Below, one piece after another: positions 1-8,769 of a stretch of DNA of 64,000 bases. The DNA comes from Mesorhizobium qingshengii (GTDB lineage Bacteria > Pseudomonadota > Alphaproteobacteria > Rhizobiales > Rhizobiaceae): NCBI RefSeq assembly GCF_900103325.1, contig NZ_FMXM01000005.1, forward strand, positions 372,001-436,000. Reading direction: 5' to 3'. How positions within the stretch are numbered: the first letter of the stretch is position 1; every line of letters starts with the position of its first letter. Under the pieces are notes generated by a model. That model did no database searches, was not told the origin of the DNA, and worked only from the letters and a program-made list of their open reading frames with translations. Both the position numbers and the translations under genes were made by a program.

Positions 1-167
1 AGCGCAAGGAGGTGATGAAGGACGTCGAGCAGATCCTGCAGGATTCTGGCGTCATCATCCAACCGTTCTGGCAGAAGCTCTACAGCCACATGAACAAGAA
101 GGTGAAGAACTACGGTGTCCACCAGACCTTCGAGATGGATCTCCAGAACGTCTGGCTGGAGGGTTGA
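1..167 (+). CDS. ABC transporter solute-binding protein, family 5, C-terminal fragment
   Basis: Only the last 54 codons are present, read in frame from base 3 to the TGA at 165-167; the start lies outside the window. The fragment reads through VIIQPFWQKLYSHMNKKV and ends HQTFEMDLQNVWLEG. It matches the usual end of periplasmic peptide/opine-type binding proteins (SBP_bac_5), where a conserved 'QP(F/Y)W..LY' segment precedes a final short strand. Such proteins capture peptides or other small solutes for an ABC importer. The permease and ATPase genes would be expected upstream, outside the window, or elsewhere. The substrate cannot be judged from the fragment. Confidence 0.7.
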   Translation, partial: RKEVMKDVEQILQDSGVIIQPFWQKLYSHMNKKVKNYGVHQTFEMDLQNVWLEG

Positions 168-263
168 AACAGGGCGCTGCAGGACTTCATGAGCCGCAAA
201 AAAGCCGATATGCAGGACGCGTGGTATTGATAGCCTCAAGCCATCAAAAGCCGGAGATTCTGC

Positions 264-743
264 ATGAGACTGACAGCGCTCTCTGCCGCCCTTTCGATAG
301 CCTTGCCCGCGGCCGCCTTCGCCGGACCGGCGTCCGACGCCGTGAAGTTCTTCTATGTGCCGGCCGTCAAGTTCGAGGCCGACGAACAATACCGGGATCG
401 GTTCACCGAGCCGGTGACGAAACTGTTCGACCTGAACGACCAGGCAACGAAAAAGCACCCGGACGAGGTCGCCTGCATCGATTTCGATCCGGGTCTCGAC
501 GCACAGGATTTCGATCAGAAATCTGTATCGAAAACCCTGAAATTGTCCGAGAAGCGAGATGGTGACAACGCCGAGGTTACAGCGTCCTTCAGCCTTTTCT
601 CGGAAGGCGATGACTCCAAACGTGAGATGGTCTGGTCGCTCAAGAAGATCGACGGCAAGTGGAAGATATCGGACATCGCCTCGAAGACCAGCGCCTGGAA
701 GCTCAGCGCGCTGGAATGCATGGCCGGCCAGACACCGGAGTGA
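264..743 (+). CDS. secreted DUF3828-like protein, copy 1
   Basis: A 159-residue protein with a clear Sec signal peptide (residues 1-20, cleavage likely after AFA). The mature part is a small alpha/beta domain with a 'KIDGKWKISDIAS' segment near the C-terminus, typical of DUF3828/NTF2-like secreted proteins of unknown function. A Shine-Dalgarno GGAG lies 8 bases before the ATG. The next gene encodes a second copy of the same domain, with matching segments DGKWKISDI and DGDWKISDL, so the pair arose by tandem duplication. The two are transcribed together. No catalytic motif is visible, and the function is unknown; a periplasmic role is inferred from the signal peptide only. Confidence 0.75.
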   Translation: MRLTALSAALSIALPAAAFAGPASDAVKFFYVPAVKFEADEQYRDRFTEPVTKLFDLNDQATKKHPDEVACIDFDPGLDAQDFDQKSVSKTLKLSEKRDGDNAEVTASFSLFSEGDDSKREMVWSLKKIDGKWKISDIASKTSAWKLSALECMAGQTPE

Positions 744-747
744 TGCG

Positions 748-1356
748 ATGGTTCGTCGCCCGCTCCTGGCACTATCGGCCATGTGCCTGCTGGCGGCGGG
801 TTTGAGCGCCGCCGCAGCCCAGGGGCTGTTTGGCGCGCCGCCTGCAAACGCCCCCGCCCACACCGCGCCGGTCGACAGCGGAGCGCCGCCCGCAAATGCA
901 CCCGGCGGTGCGGCCGAACCGGCAACGCCGCCGGTTGCATGGCCGCCCAGCGAGCCGCCCGCGCCTATCGAGCCGGGATCTCCGACGGCGGTGGTGCGGC
1001 CATTTTACGATCAGGTCGGCCTGGAGATCGATCCGGCGCAGCGCAATCATTTCGTAGATCCGGCGAAAACCGTTCTCGACAAGAGCGATGCCTTGCGCAA
1101 ATCCGGGCAGGGCGAGTGCCTCGATCCCAACATGGCGCTGGACAATGCGGACTACGACAAGGCCGAGATCGACAAGAGCCTGAAGACGCTCGAGGCGATC
1201 AATGGCGACCAGGCCAAGGTCATCGTCGCCTTCGTCGTCGCCGGCAACCCGCACCGCCTTGAGTGGAAGTTCAAGAAGGTCGACGGCGATTGGAAGATAT
1301 CGGACCTGCTGTCGGTGACCGGCGAATGGGCGCTCAGCCAATATCAGTGCGAATAG
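748..1356 (+). CDS. secreted DUF3828-like protein, copy 2, with Pro/Ala-rich linker
   Basis: A 202-residue paralogue of the preceding gene, beginning 4 bases after its stop; the GGAG ribosome site lies inside the end of copy 1. I chose the ATG at 748 because it gives a proper signal peptide (residues 1-25, ending AAAAQG); starts further upstream would run through copy 1 in another frame. A low-complexity segment rich in Pro and Ala (about residues 28-75) separates the signal peptide from the domain and is absent from copy 1. It could span periplasmic space or peptidoglycan. The C-terminus has two Cys (GECLD and QYQCE), which could form a disulfide. Function is unknown. Confidence 0.75.
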   Translation: MVRRPLLALSAMCLLAAGLSAAAAQGLFGAPPANAPAHTAPVDSGAPPANAPGGAAEPATPPVAWPPSEPPAPIEPGSPTAVVRPFYDQVGLEIDPAQRNHFVDPAKTVLDKSDALRKSGQGECLDPNMALDNADYDKAEIDKSLKTLEAINGDQAKVIVAFVVAGNPHRLEWKFKKVDGDWKISDLLSVTGEWALSQYQCE

Positions 1357-1363
1357 GCAGCGA

Positions 1364-2548
1364 ATGAAAATCACCAATATTCGCGTCACCCACGTCAACG
1401 TGCCTCTCGACGCGCCGTTCTGGTGGACGGCTGGTCTGTATGGTGGCGCTTCGAAATCGATCATCGAGGTTGAGACCGATCAGGGCGTGGTCGGGCTGGG
1501 CGAGGCGCCATGGTGGCATTTCGGCGAGGTGATAAAGGCCGAAATCGCGCCGGCGCTGATCGGCGCCGATCCGCTCGACATAGCCGACTGCGAGGCACGC
1601 TGCGTGCCGCCTTGGCAGATCACCGCCAACACAGGGGAAAACGCTGCCTCCGTCGCTTTCGGCTCCGTGGAACTGGCCCTGTGGGACATCAGGGGCAAGG
1701 TCTTCGGCATGCCGCTCCACAAGCTGCTTGGCGGCGCGGTGCGCAAGGATATTCCGTTTTCGGAATATTTCGCCTTTCGCCCCGAGCAGGATGGGGCAGG
1801 CGGCGAGATGACTCCGGAAGCGATCGTCGACTATTGCCTGAGGATGCGCGAGGAGCACGGCTCGACCATTTTCGAGGGCAAGCTGATCATGGGCGATCCG
1901 CAGTTGGAGATCAGGACGGTGCGCATGCTGCGCGAGGCGCTCGGCGAAAAGGCGCAGATCAAGCTCGATTCCAACATGCAATGGTCGCTGACCACGGCGC
2001 GCTGGGTGCTGCGCGAGATCGAGCCGTTCAACATTCGCAATTATGAGGATCCGGTCGCCACCTTCGAGGAGATGGCGGCGCTGCGCCAGCACTCGCGCAT
2101 CCCGTTCTCAACCCACATTCCGGACCTCAGGCGCGCTGTCGCGCTCGGCGCCCCGGACTACTTCGTCTGCAATTTCGCGGCGCTCGGCGGCTTGTCGAGA
2201 ACGCTGAAATTCGTCGCCGCCTGCGAGGCGATGGGCAAGGGGTTCTGGTGTTATTCGAACGATCTCGGCATCATGACTTCGGCCTACCTGCATGTCGTGG
2301 CGGCGACGCCCTGGATCACCGAAGCATCGCAATCGCTGTTTGCCTGGCAGGTCGGCGACGTCATCAAGGATGGTCCGTTCCGGCAGACCGACAATATGGT
2401 GCGCGTGCCGGAAGGCCATGGACTGGGCGTCGAACTCGATCCGGCTGCGATGAAACGCTGGGCCGGTCACTTCGCCGAGCACGGGCCGATGGGGCATTTC
2501 AGCGATCCCAACAATCCTGGCCGCTACCGCCGGCTGCCGCTCAACTGA
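1364..2548 (+). CDS. enolase-superfamily (mandelate racemase / glucarate dehydratase-like) enzyme
   Basis: A 394-residue protein with the two-domain enolase-superfamily layout: an N-terminal capping domain (about 1-130) and a TIM barrel (about 140-370). Metal-ligand candidates are Asp in KLDSNMQW and Glu in NYEDP, followed by FSTH where many relatives have Asn. Overall it aligns best with glucarate dehydratase-type members, including the ending 'VPEGHGLGVELD'. The Asp-His general-base dyad of glucarate dehydratase appears replaced: the Asp position reads VCNF and the His position CYSNDLG. I therefore call the superfamily only; the reaction is probably dehydration or epimerisation of an acid sugar. 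It follows the DUF3828 pair by 7 bases and may be co-transcribed with them. Confidence 0.75.
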   Translation: MKITNIRVTHVNVPLDAPFWWTAGLYGGASKSIIEVETDQGVVGLGEAPWWHFGEVIKAEIAPALIGADPLDIADCEARCVPPWQITANTGENAASVAFGSVELALWDIRGKVFGMPLHKLLGGAVRKDIPFSEYFAFRPEQDGAGGEMTPEAIVDYCLRMREEHGSTIFEGKLIMGDPQLEIRTVRMLREALGEKAQIKLDSNMQWSLTTARWVLREIEPFNIRNYEDPVATFEEMAALRQHSRIPFSTHIPDLRRAVALGAPDYFVCNFAALGGLSRTLKFVAACEAMGKGFWCYSNDLGIMTSAYLHVVAATPWITEASQSLFAWQVGDVIKDGPFRQTDNMVRVPEGHGLGVELDPAAMKRWAGHFAEHGPMGHFSDPNNPGRYRRLPLN

Positions 2549-2577
2549 TGCCGAATGTCGCTCTCAGAAACCGCCGC

Positions 2578-3039
2578 TCAGCCGCGCCCGCGATAGGGCG
2601 CGACGCCGGTGTCCGGCAGCCAAGCGCCTTCGGGCGGCGCGCCGGTCTGCCAGAACACATCGATCGGAATGCCGCCGCGCGGAAACCAGTAGCCGCCGAC
2701 GCGCAGCCACAGCGGCTTGGTGGCCGCCACGATGCGGCGCCCGATCATCACCGTGCACTCCTCGTGGAAGGCGCCATGGTTGCGAAACGAGGTCATGAAC
2801 AGTTTCAGCGACTTCGATTCCACCAGAGCCGCATCGGGCGCGTAGTCGATGACGATATGGGCGAAATCCGGCTGGCCGGTGACCGGGCAGAGCGAAGTGA
2901 ATTCCGGGCAGGTGAAGCGCACGATGGCCGGCGGACCGTCGCCGCGCGAAAACGGAACGGTCTCCAGGACCGCCTGATCGGGGCTCTGTGGCGTCTCGAC
3001 GTGTGCGCCGAGCTGGGTAAGGTCTTTGGTGATGGTCAT
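2578..3039 (-). CDS. queF: NADPH-dependent 7-cyano-7-deazaguanine reductase (QueF)
   Basis: A 153-residue protein of the single-domain (type I) QueF family, which reduces preQ0 to preQ1 with NADPH in the cytoplasm during queuosine synthesis. The catalytic Cys (C51, in [11 protein letters not shown]) and Asp (D58) are present at the usual spacing. The family motif ESKSLKLF, which binds NADPH, follows around residue 80. I start at the ATG at 3037-3039 (MTITKDL) because family members begin close to the 'PFSRGDGP' segment and the upstream extension shows no conservation. It is divergent from the demethylase gene at 3180. The short intergenic region carries a palindromic repeat. Confidence 0.93.
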   Translation of the reverse strand: MTITKDLTQLGAHVETPQSPDQAVLETVPFSRGDGPPAIVRFTCPEFTSLCPVTGQPDFAHIVIDYAPDAALVESKSLKLFMTSFRNHGAFHEECTVMIGRRIVAATKPLWLRVGGYWFPRGGIPIDVFWQTGAPPEGAWLPDTGVAPYRGRG

Positions 3040-3080
3040 GGGCGGTGGCCTTGTTTGGTTTTGCGGCTCATTAGCATCGG

Positions 3081-3106
3081 ACCGAAAAGTGTGCAGCGGT
3101 TTTCGG
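3081..3106. repeat. palindromic intergenic element, family 1
   Basis: CCGAAAA at 3082-3088 pairs with TTTTCGG at 3100-3106 around a GTGTGCAGCGG-like loop. The same core (CCGAAAAGTG ... CGGTTTTCGG) recurs near 49,360 in this window, with a variant at 13,860. It sits between queF and the divergent demethylase gene. This copy lacks the outer GCATGATC/GATCATGC arms seen in the other copies. Confidence 0.6.
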
Positions 3107-3179
3107 ATATATCCGGTGCTTAAATAGAAAATGGAGCAGCGCATGCCGCTCCAGCACAATTTGAAACAGCAGGAAGACG

Positions 3180-5225
3180 ATGACCTCCAACGATCCGCTT
3201 CTCCAGCCCTACCAGCTCAAGCATCTGACGCTGAAGAACCGGGTGATGTCGACCAGCCACGAGCCAGCCTATTCGGAAGACGGCATGCCGAAGGAGCGCT
3301 ACCGCCTCTACCATGCCGAAAAGGCCAAGGGCGGCATGGCGCTGACCATGACCGCCGGCTCGGCGATCGTCTCGCGCGACAGTCCGGCCGCCTTCGGCAA
3401 TCTGCATGTCTATGACGACAGGATCGTGCCGTGGCTCACCGAGCTCACTGAGGCCTGTCATGAACATGACTGCAAGGTGATGATCCAGATCACCCATCTC
3501 GGCCGCCGCACCGGCTGGAACAAGGCCGACTGGCTGCCGGTGCTCTCGGCTTCGCCGGTGCGCGAGCCGGCGCATCGCGCCTTTCCCAAGACCATCGAGG
3601 ACTGGGACATCGAGCGCATCGTCGCCGACTACGCTTCGGCTGCCCAGCGCTGCCATGCCGCCGGCCTCGACGGCATCGAGTTCGAGGCCTACGGCCATCT
3701 GATCGATGGCTTCTGGTCGCCGGCAACCAACCATCGCGATGATGAGTTCGGCGGCTCGCTCGATAACCGTCTGCGTTTCACCAACATGGTGCTCGATGCC
3801 GTGCGGGCGGCGGTCGGCGACAAATTCGTCGTCGGCATCCGGATGGTCGCCGACGAGGATTTCGAGAAGGGCCTGTCGAAGGAAGAGGGCGTCGAGATCG
3901 CCAAGCGGCTCGCCAACTCCGGCAAGGTCGATTTCCTCAACATCATCCGTGGCTCGATCGAGAGCGACGCGGCGCTGACCAAGGTCATCCCGGTGGCCGG
4001 CATGCGCTCTTCGCCACATCTCGATTTCGCCGGCGAGGTGAGGGCGGCGACAAAGTTCCCGACCTTCCATGCGGCACGGATTTCCGATGTCGCCACCGCG
4101 CGCCATGCCATCGCCACCGGCAAACTCGACATGGTCGGCATGACCCGCGCCCACATCGCCGATCCGCACATCATCCGCAAAGTCATGGAAGGCCGCGAGC
4201 ACGAGATCCGCCCTTGTGTCGGCGCCACCTATTGTCTCGACCGCATCTATGAGGGCGGCGAAGCGCTGTGCATCCACAATGCGGCGACTGGCCGCGAGGC
4301 CGAGATTCCACACATCATCGTCAAGACCGAGGGGCCGAGAAGAAAGGTCATCGTCGTCGGTGCCGGCGCCGGCGGGCTGGAGGCGGCGCGTGTCGCAGCC
4401 GAGAGAGGCCATCACGTCACGATCCTGGAAGCATCGTCACAGGCGGGCGGGCAGGTGCGGTTGGCGACGCAGAACCCGCGCCGCAAGGAATTGATCGGCA
4501 TCATCGACTGGCGGCTGGCCGAACTCGACCGGCTCGGCGTCGAGATCCGCTATGATACCTGGGCGGAGAAGGACGATGTTCTGGCGCTGGCGCCAGACGT
4601 GGTGGTGGTCGCAACCGGTGGCCTGCCGCAGAACCCGCCATTGACGGCTGGCGACAACCTTGTCACCTCGAGCTGGGACATCATGGCCGGCAGCGTCAAA
4701 CCGGCCGAGAACGTGCTGCTCTATGACGACAACGGCGGCCATCAGGGCATGGGCGCGGCCGAATTGATCGCCAATGCCGGCTCGAAGCTCGAACTCGTTT
4801 CGCCGGAGCGCTTCTTCGCTCCCGAAATGGGCGGCATGAACCACGTGCCCTACATGCGCGCCTTCCAGGAAAAGGGCGTCACCATAACCATCAACACGCG
4901 GCTGCGCTCGGTGCGGCGCGAGGGCAATCAGCTGATCGCCGAACTGGCTTCGGATTTCGCCGACGGCTGGCGCGGCGAGCGGCGGGTCGACCAGGTGGTG
5001 GTCGAGCACGGCACGGCGCCGCTCGACGAGCTCTATCTGGCGCTTAAGCCGCTGTCGAAGAATGGCGGCGCGGTCGACTACGAGCGTCTGGTGAGCGGCG
5101 GCGATATTTTTCCGGCGCGCAACCCGCAAGGCGGCTTCATGCTGTTCAGGATCGGCGACGCGGTCGCCTCGCGTAACATCCATGCCGCCATCTATGACGG
5201 CATCAGGTTCGGCTTGCGGATCTGA
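3180..5225 (+). CDS. FMN/FAD flavoprotein demethylase, StcD-like (N-methylproline demethylase family)
   Basis: A 681-residue protein with an old-yellow-enzyme TIM barrel (about 1-340) followed by FAD and NADH domains ([10 protein letters not shown] near 390), the architecture of dimethylamine dehydrogenase, 2,4-dienoyl-CoA reductase and StcD. From memory it is closest to the rhizobial StcD protein (about 678 residues, starting [18 protein letters not shown]), proposed to demethylate N-methylproline during stachydrine catabolism. The iron-sulfur segment reads CVGATYC then [12 protein letters not shown], so one of the usual four Cys ligands is Ala. A good AGGAAG ribosome site precedes the ATG. 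No other stachydrine genes are visible, so the true substrate, some N-methylated amino acid, is not settled. Confidence 0.8.
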   Translation: MTSNDPLLQPYQLKHLTLKNRVMSTSHEPAYSEDGMPKERYRLYHAEKAKGGMALTMTAGSAIVSRDSPAAFGNLHVYDDRIVPWLTELTEACHEHDCKVMIQITHLGRRTGWNKADWLPVLSASPVREPAHRAFPKTIEDWDIERIVADYASAAQRCHAAGLDGIEFEAYGHLIDGFWSPATNHRDDEFGGSLDNRLRFTNMVLDAVRAAVGDKFVVGIRMVADEDFEKGLSKEEGVEIAKRLANSGKVDFLNIIRGSIESDAALTKVIPVAGMRSSPHLDFAGEVRAATKFPTFHAARISDVATARHAIATGKLDMVGMTRAHIADPHIIRKVMEGREHEIRPCVGATYCLDRIYEGGEALCIHNAATGREAEIPHIIVKTEGPRRKVIVVGAGAGGLEAARVAAERGHHVTILEASSQAGGQVRLATQNPRRKELIGIIDWRLAELDRLGVEIRYDTWAEKDDVLALAPDVVVVATGGLPQNPPLTAGDNLVTSSWDIMAGSVKPAENVLLYDDNGGHQGMGAAELIANAGSKLELVSPERFFAPEMGGMNHVPYMRAFQEKGVTITINTRLRSVRREGNQLIAELASDFADGWRGERRVDQVVVEHGTAPLDELYLALKPLSKNGGAVDYERLVSGGDIFPARNPQGGFMLFRIGDAVASRNIHAAIYDGIRFGLRI

Positions 5226-5366
5226 TCCCTCGTCGCGAGAATTGGTGGCGCGCGGTCGAACTTGCGTACGAGAGCCCGTGTACGGTGGCCTGACCGCGCG
5301 CCCGCACGTCGTTGGCTCGTTGCCAGACGACGCACGATTCTGTGAGGTTGGTTCGCGTGGTGCGCC

Positions 5367-5774
5367 TCAGAACATCCTGGCGGTGGCCATGCACAGCACC
5401 GTGACGACCAGCAGCCATGCGGCAATGCGTTCGCCAATTGCCATTCTGGCGCGCAGCTGCGTTTCGGTTTGCGCATTCGCGCCGGCAAGTCGCCTACTGG
5501 GCACCCTGACCATCGCGCCGAGTACGCCGGCGGCGGCGAAGGCGGCCAGAATGCCAAGCGCCAACACCATTTCCGTCGAACCGAAATAGCCGCCGTGGAA
5601 GAAATACCATAGCAGCGCTCCGGTCAGGAAAACCATGCCGGCCGCGCCCATCTGCGGGTGGATGAAGCGCTCGGCCCGGATATCGGGATCGCGCGCCAGC
5701 GTGATCGTGGTGCCTGCCCAGAATACGCCTGCCATGACATGAAGAGCGATGACGACGATGTAGACATATTGCAT
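5367..5774 (-). CDS. small integral membrane protein, unknown
   Basis: A 135-residue protein with about four predicted membrane segments (near 4-22, 43-62, 68-90 and 113-132), separated by short charged loops. The first helix contains a conserved-looking HVMAGVFWAGTT segment, and Trp/His-containing first helices of this kind occur in small CopD-like and DUF2269-like membrane proteins. I do not assign a family. An AGAGGAA ribosome site precedes the ATG. It is divergent from the MarR gene at 5889, and the shared 114-bp promoter region holds paired operator-like repeats. It is therefore the probable target of that regulator. Confidence 0.65.
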   Translation of the reverse strand: MQYVYIVVIALHVMAGVFWAGTTITLARDPDIRAERFIHPQMGAAGMVFLTGALLWYFFHGGYFGSTEMVLALGILAAFAAAGVLGAMVRVPSRRLAGANAQTETQLRARMAIGERIAAWLLVVTVLCMATARMF

Positions 5775-5809
5775 GACCGGATTCCTCTTTCGCCCGCCAT
5801 GCGCGATAG

Positions 5810-5835
5810 TTAGATATCAAATGATTAGATGTCAA
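5810..5835. promoter_or_regulatory. paired direct repeats, candidate MarR operator
   Basis: TTAGATATCAA at 5810-5820 and TTAGATGTCAA at 5825-5835 are direct repeats on a 15-bp period in the region between the divergent membrane protein and MarR genes. The first copy is itself nearly palindromic around GATATC, as MarR sites often are. The stretch is much richer in A and T than its surroundings. Confidence 0.55.
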
Positions 5836-5888
5836 TGTATAAACCGGAGCCAGTTCCATCCGCTGGGAACACCGTCTAGTGTCTGACA

Positions 5889-6317
5889 ATGACGCCCTTT
5901 GACCGCCCGCCAGTCGGCATGAATCTCGGCCGCACCGCCAAGCTGGTTGCCCAGGCCTTCGACGCCGCCCTGGTCGAGGCTGGCGGTACATTGCCGGTCT
6001 GGCTCACTTTGCTGTCGGTCAAGTCGAGCACGCTAGCCAACCAGCGCGAGCTTGCCGGCATGATCGGCATCCAGGGGGCGACGCTGACCCACCATCTCAA
6101 CGCGATGGAGGCACAGGGCCTGCTGACGCGCCGCCGCGATCCTGTCAATCGCCGGGTTCACCTGGTTGAACTGACTGAAGCCGGAGACGCGATGTTCGAG
6201 ACATTGCGCAAGGCCGCGCTTGTCTTCGACAAGCGATTGCGTAAGGGATTGTCCGACGACAGGCTGGTGGAGTTTGCGCACGTGTTGGCGGCATTGCGGG
6301 CCAATGTCGAAGCATAG
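5889..6317 (+). CDS. MarR-family transcriptional regulator
   Basis: A 142-residue winged-helix protein. The DNA-binding region contains LAGMIGIQGATLTHHLNAMEAQGLLTRRRDPVNRR, of which ATLTHHLNAME is the recognition helix and RRRDPVNRR the wing typical of MarR proteins. Flanking helices would form the dimer interface. The gene is divergent from a small membrane protein, with the operator-like repeats between them, so it probably represses both itself and that gene in response to an unknown ligand. Its stop codon lies inside a short palindromic repeat at 6304-6338. Confidence 0.85.
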   Translation: MTPFDRPPVGMNLGRTAKLVAQAFDAALVEAGGTLPVWLTLLSVKSSTLANQRELAGMIGIQGATLTHHLNAMEAQGLLTRRRDPVNRRVHLVELTEAGDAMFETLRKAALVFDKRLRKGLSDDRLVEFAHVLAALRANVEA

Positions 6318-6338
6318 GCCGAATTTGGACAACGACAT
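6304..6338. repeat. palindromic intergenic element, family 2 (copy A)
   Basis: ATGTCG at 6304-6309 pairs with CGACAT at 6333-6338, and the right side reads TTGGACAACGACATGC. The same TGGGACAACGACATG-type right arm recurs near 39,662 and 44,522. This copy overlaps the stop codon of the MarR gene. Confidence 0.55.
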
Positions 6339-6389
6339 GCAGGAAGCGCGCCGCACGAATCCGTTCAAGCGCGAGGCATTAGGCAGTCC

Positions 6390-8459
6390 CTACGCCAGGC
6401 TTCCTTGCAGCACTGTCAGCTTGGCCTTCTTCGGCATGCGGGCTGTCAGCCATTCCAGCGCCTTGTCCTGCGGCATCGGGAAGGCGATGGAATAGCCCTG
6501 CACCTGGTCGCACCCGATCGCCATCAGCGAATCGAGTTCGGCCTCGGTTTCGGCGCCCTCGGCAACGATCGAGATGCCGAGGCCGCGCGCAAGTTCGGTG
6601 ATGGCGCGCACGATCTTCGAGTTGTCGCCATTCTCATGGATGTTCTGGACGAAGCGGCGATCGATCTTCAGCCGGTCGATCTCGTTCGGGTTGACGTGGC
6701 TGAGCGATGCATAGCCGGTGCCGAAATCATCGAGTTCCAGATGGACGCCGGCGGCCCTGATGTGGCGCAGCTTTGCCGCGATGCCTGTCTTCTCGTCGTC
6801 GAGAATGACGGATTCGACGATCTCCAGCGACAGTTTCTGTGGCGGCAGGCCGGCCTTTTCCAACGTTTCGAACAGAAATGCATCGAAATCGTGCTCGCGC
6901 AGCTCGGTGCCCGAAACATTGACGGCAAGCCGCCCGAAGGCAATGCCTGCGCGGTTCCATTCGGCGGCTTCGTTGATCGCCTTGCTGATGACGATGCGGC
7001 CTATCTCAGGCATGAAGCCGCATTTCTCAGCGACCGGAATGAACTCGCCCGGTGCGATCATGCCGCGCTCGGCATGGTTCCAGCGCACCAGCGCCTCGAT
7101 GCCGCTGATTGTTCCATCTGTCAGCGAAACCTGCGGCTGGAAATAGACCTGGAACGCCCGCTCGGAGATAGCGACCTTGATGTCGTGCTCGAGTTGCTTG
7201 CGATAGTCCAGTTCGCGGCGCAGCTCCTCGGAGAAGAACGAGAAGTTGCCGCCACCCATCTTCTTGGCGGAATAGAGCGCAAGATCGGCATGAACCAGCA
7301 GATCCTGCGCATTGTCCGCGTCGATCGGATAGACGGCGATGCCGGCGCTGGCCCCAGGCAGGATGGTCGTGCCCTGGAAGATGATCGGCTCGTTGATCTG
7401 CTCCAGGATTCGTCTGGCCAGCATGTTGATGTCTTCGGTGCCGCCGGCGCCGTTCAGGATCATCACGAATTCGTCGCCTCCAAGGCGCGCGCAGAGGTCC
7501 GACGCCCGGCAGGAATCGCGCATGCGCTGTGCCGTGACGACCAGCACATAGTCGCCGGCGGCATGGCCCAGCGTGTCGTTGATCTGCTTGAAGCGGTCGA
7601 GGTCGAGCTGGATCACCGCCAGCCGCTCGCGCCGGCGATGCGCGCCCTTGATCAGCGTGTCGAAATGATCCGTGAGGAAGGTGCGGTTGTGCAGCCCGGT
7701 CAGCCCGTCATGCACGGCAATGAAGGCCATCGAGTTGCGCGCGTCGACAAGTTCATGCGTCTTGCGCAGGATGGCCTTGGACATCGGCCGGAAGATGAAC
7801 AGCGCAACCAGCACGATGACGCCGATGGTGGCGAAGAACAGGGTGCGGTGGAGGTCGAGCAGCTGTTCCGAGCGCGCATCGGCATAGGCGCTGATGCGTT
7901 GGCCAAGTGCCGCATAGCCCGACAGCGTGGCATTGGCGACGGAGGCGTCGAGATTGACGCGCTCGGCGCCGCCCTTGTAGCCCTCGCCGCTGTTTGCCAG
8001 CTTCGATTCGACCGATGAGATCAAGCGTTTGCCATTGGCAATCAGCCCGACCGAGAAGTAATCGAGGTGGAACGGCTTGGCGAAAAGCACATTTTCGATC
8101 GACTTGGGATCGAACCGTGCCTGCGACATCGGATCGGCGCCGGTCTGGTCGAGCAGGAGATCGTAACTCGTCTCGAATTCGGCGGTAGCCTGCTTGAGCG
8201 CGGCAACCAGCGCCGGCTGCTTGTCGGGCGATGCGGCGCCCGTCGCGCCGGCAAGGAAGACGATGCGCTGCGACAGCGCCTTTTGCGTGCTGACGATATT
8301 TTGCAACGTCTCATTGCGTTGCTGGGCGGCCATCATCTGCTGCAGAAGGATGAAGGAGGCCATCACCATGGCGGCAATGATCAGCAGCGCCAGCCAGTAG
8401 CCGCTCTTGATCAGCAGTATGAGCTTGCGCGAAACGCTATGCACTGGCTGCTGCGACAT
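6390..8459 (-). CDS. membrane GGDEF-EAL protein (cyclic-di-GMP turnover)
   Basis: A 689-residue inner-membrane protein. Transmembrane helices at about 15-38 and 205-224 enclose a periplasmic sensor of about 165 residues, largely helical, with no named domain I can assign. A GGDEF domain follows, with the intact motif at 327-331 and an RxxD inhibitory site (RASD) exactly five residues before it. The EAL domain has EALVRW at 455-460, LEIVES, DDFGTGY and LKIDRRF. All the usual catalytic residues of both domains are present, so both synthesis and breakdown of cyclic-di-GMP are possible. I chose the start MSQQPVHS (8457-8459) because it places the first helix near the N-terminus; an upstream start adds 19 residues. 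It appears to be monocistronic. Confidence 0.85.
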   Translation of the reverse strand: MSQQPVHSVSRKLILLIKSGYWLALLIIAAMVMASFILLQQMMAAQQRNETLQNIVSTQKALSQRIVFLAGATGAASPDKQPALVAALKQATAEFETSYDLLLDQTGADPMSQARFDPKSIENVLFAKPFHLDYFSVGLIANGKRLISSVESKLANSGEGYKGGAERVNLDASVANATLSGYAALGQRISAYADARSEQLLDLHRTLFFATIGVIVLVALFIFRPMSKAILRKTHELVDARNSMAFIAVHDGLTGLHNRTFLTDHFDTLIKGAHRRRERLAVIQLDLDRFKQINDTLGHAAGDYVLVVTAQRMRDSCRASDLCARLGGDEFVMILNGAGGTEDINMLARRILEQINEPIIFQGTTILPGASAGIAVYPIDADNAQDLLVHADLALYSAKKMGGGNFSFFSEELRRELDYRKQLEHDIKVAISERAFQVYFQPQVSLTDGTISGIEALVRWNHAERGMIAPGEFIPVAEKCGFMPEIGRIVISKAINEAAEWNRAGIAFGRLAVNVSGTELREHDFDAFLFETLEKAGLPPQKLSLEIVESVILDDEKTGIAAKLRHIRAAGVHLELDDFGTGYASLSHVNPNEIDRLKIDRRFVQNIHENGDNSKIVRAITELARGLGISIVAEGAETEAELDSLMAIGCDQVQGYSIAFPMPQDKALEWLTARMPKKAKLTVLQGSLA

Positions 8460-8769
8460 TTTCGGGGGCGGCCCTCTCGCCAACGGATTCCTGCTGTGGG
8501 GACCATTGGCCCGCAAATGTTAACAGGTCCGGAAATCGACAGCCGGCAGGCCGGCGCGAGACAGGGAAAGATCGCGAAATGGTTATCGGGTCCTTTCACG
8601 ACGCGGCTGCATTTGAGCAATCATCGGCGGCCGCCACTGTCGATGCGTGGCTTGCGTGATCATCTGACGTTCGGGTTTGGTGCTGCCCAGCCACCGATCC
8701 GGTCGTTTTTGCGATGGATTTTTCATGCGGGCGGGACGACAGTCTGCCCACATCAAACGAGGCTCGATC
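8460..8769. other. intergenic region between divergent GGDEF-EAL and kbl genes
   Basis: A 310-bp stretch with no convincing gene. It must hold the promoters of two divergent units, but I cannot pick out a strong -35/-10 pair. Reading frames crossing it are extensions of the flanking genes without conserved content. Confidence 0.5.

Noticed and set aside
6405-8018. 537-codon frame on the plus strand opposite the GGDEF-EAL gene
   Set aside because: A shadow of the real gene; its composition is atypical and all known motifs are on the other strand.
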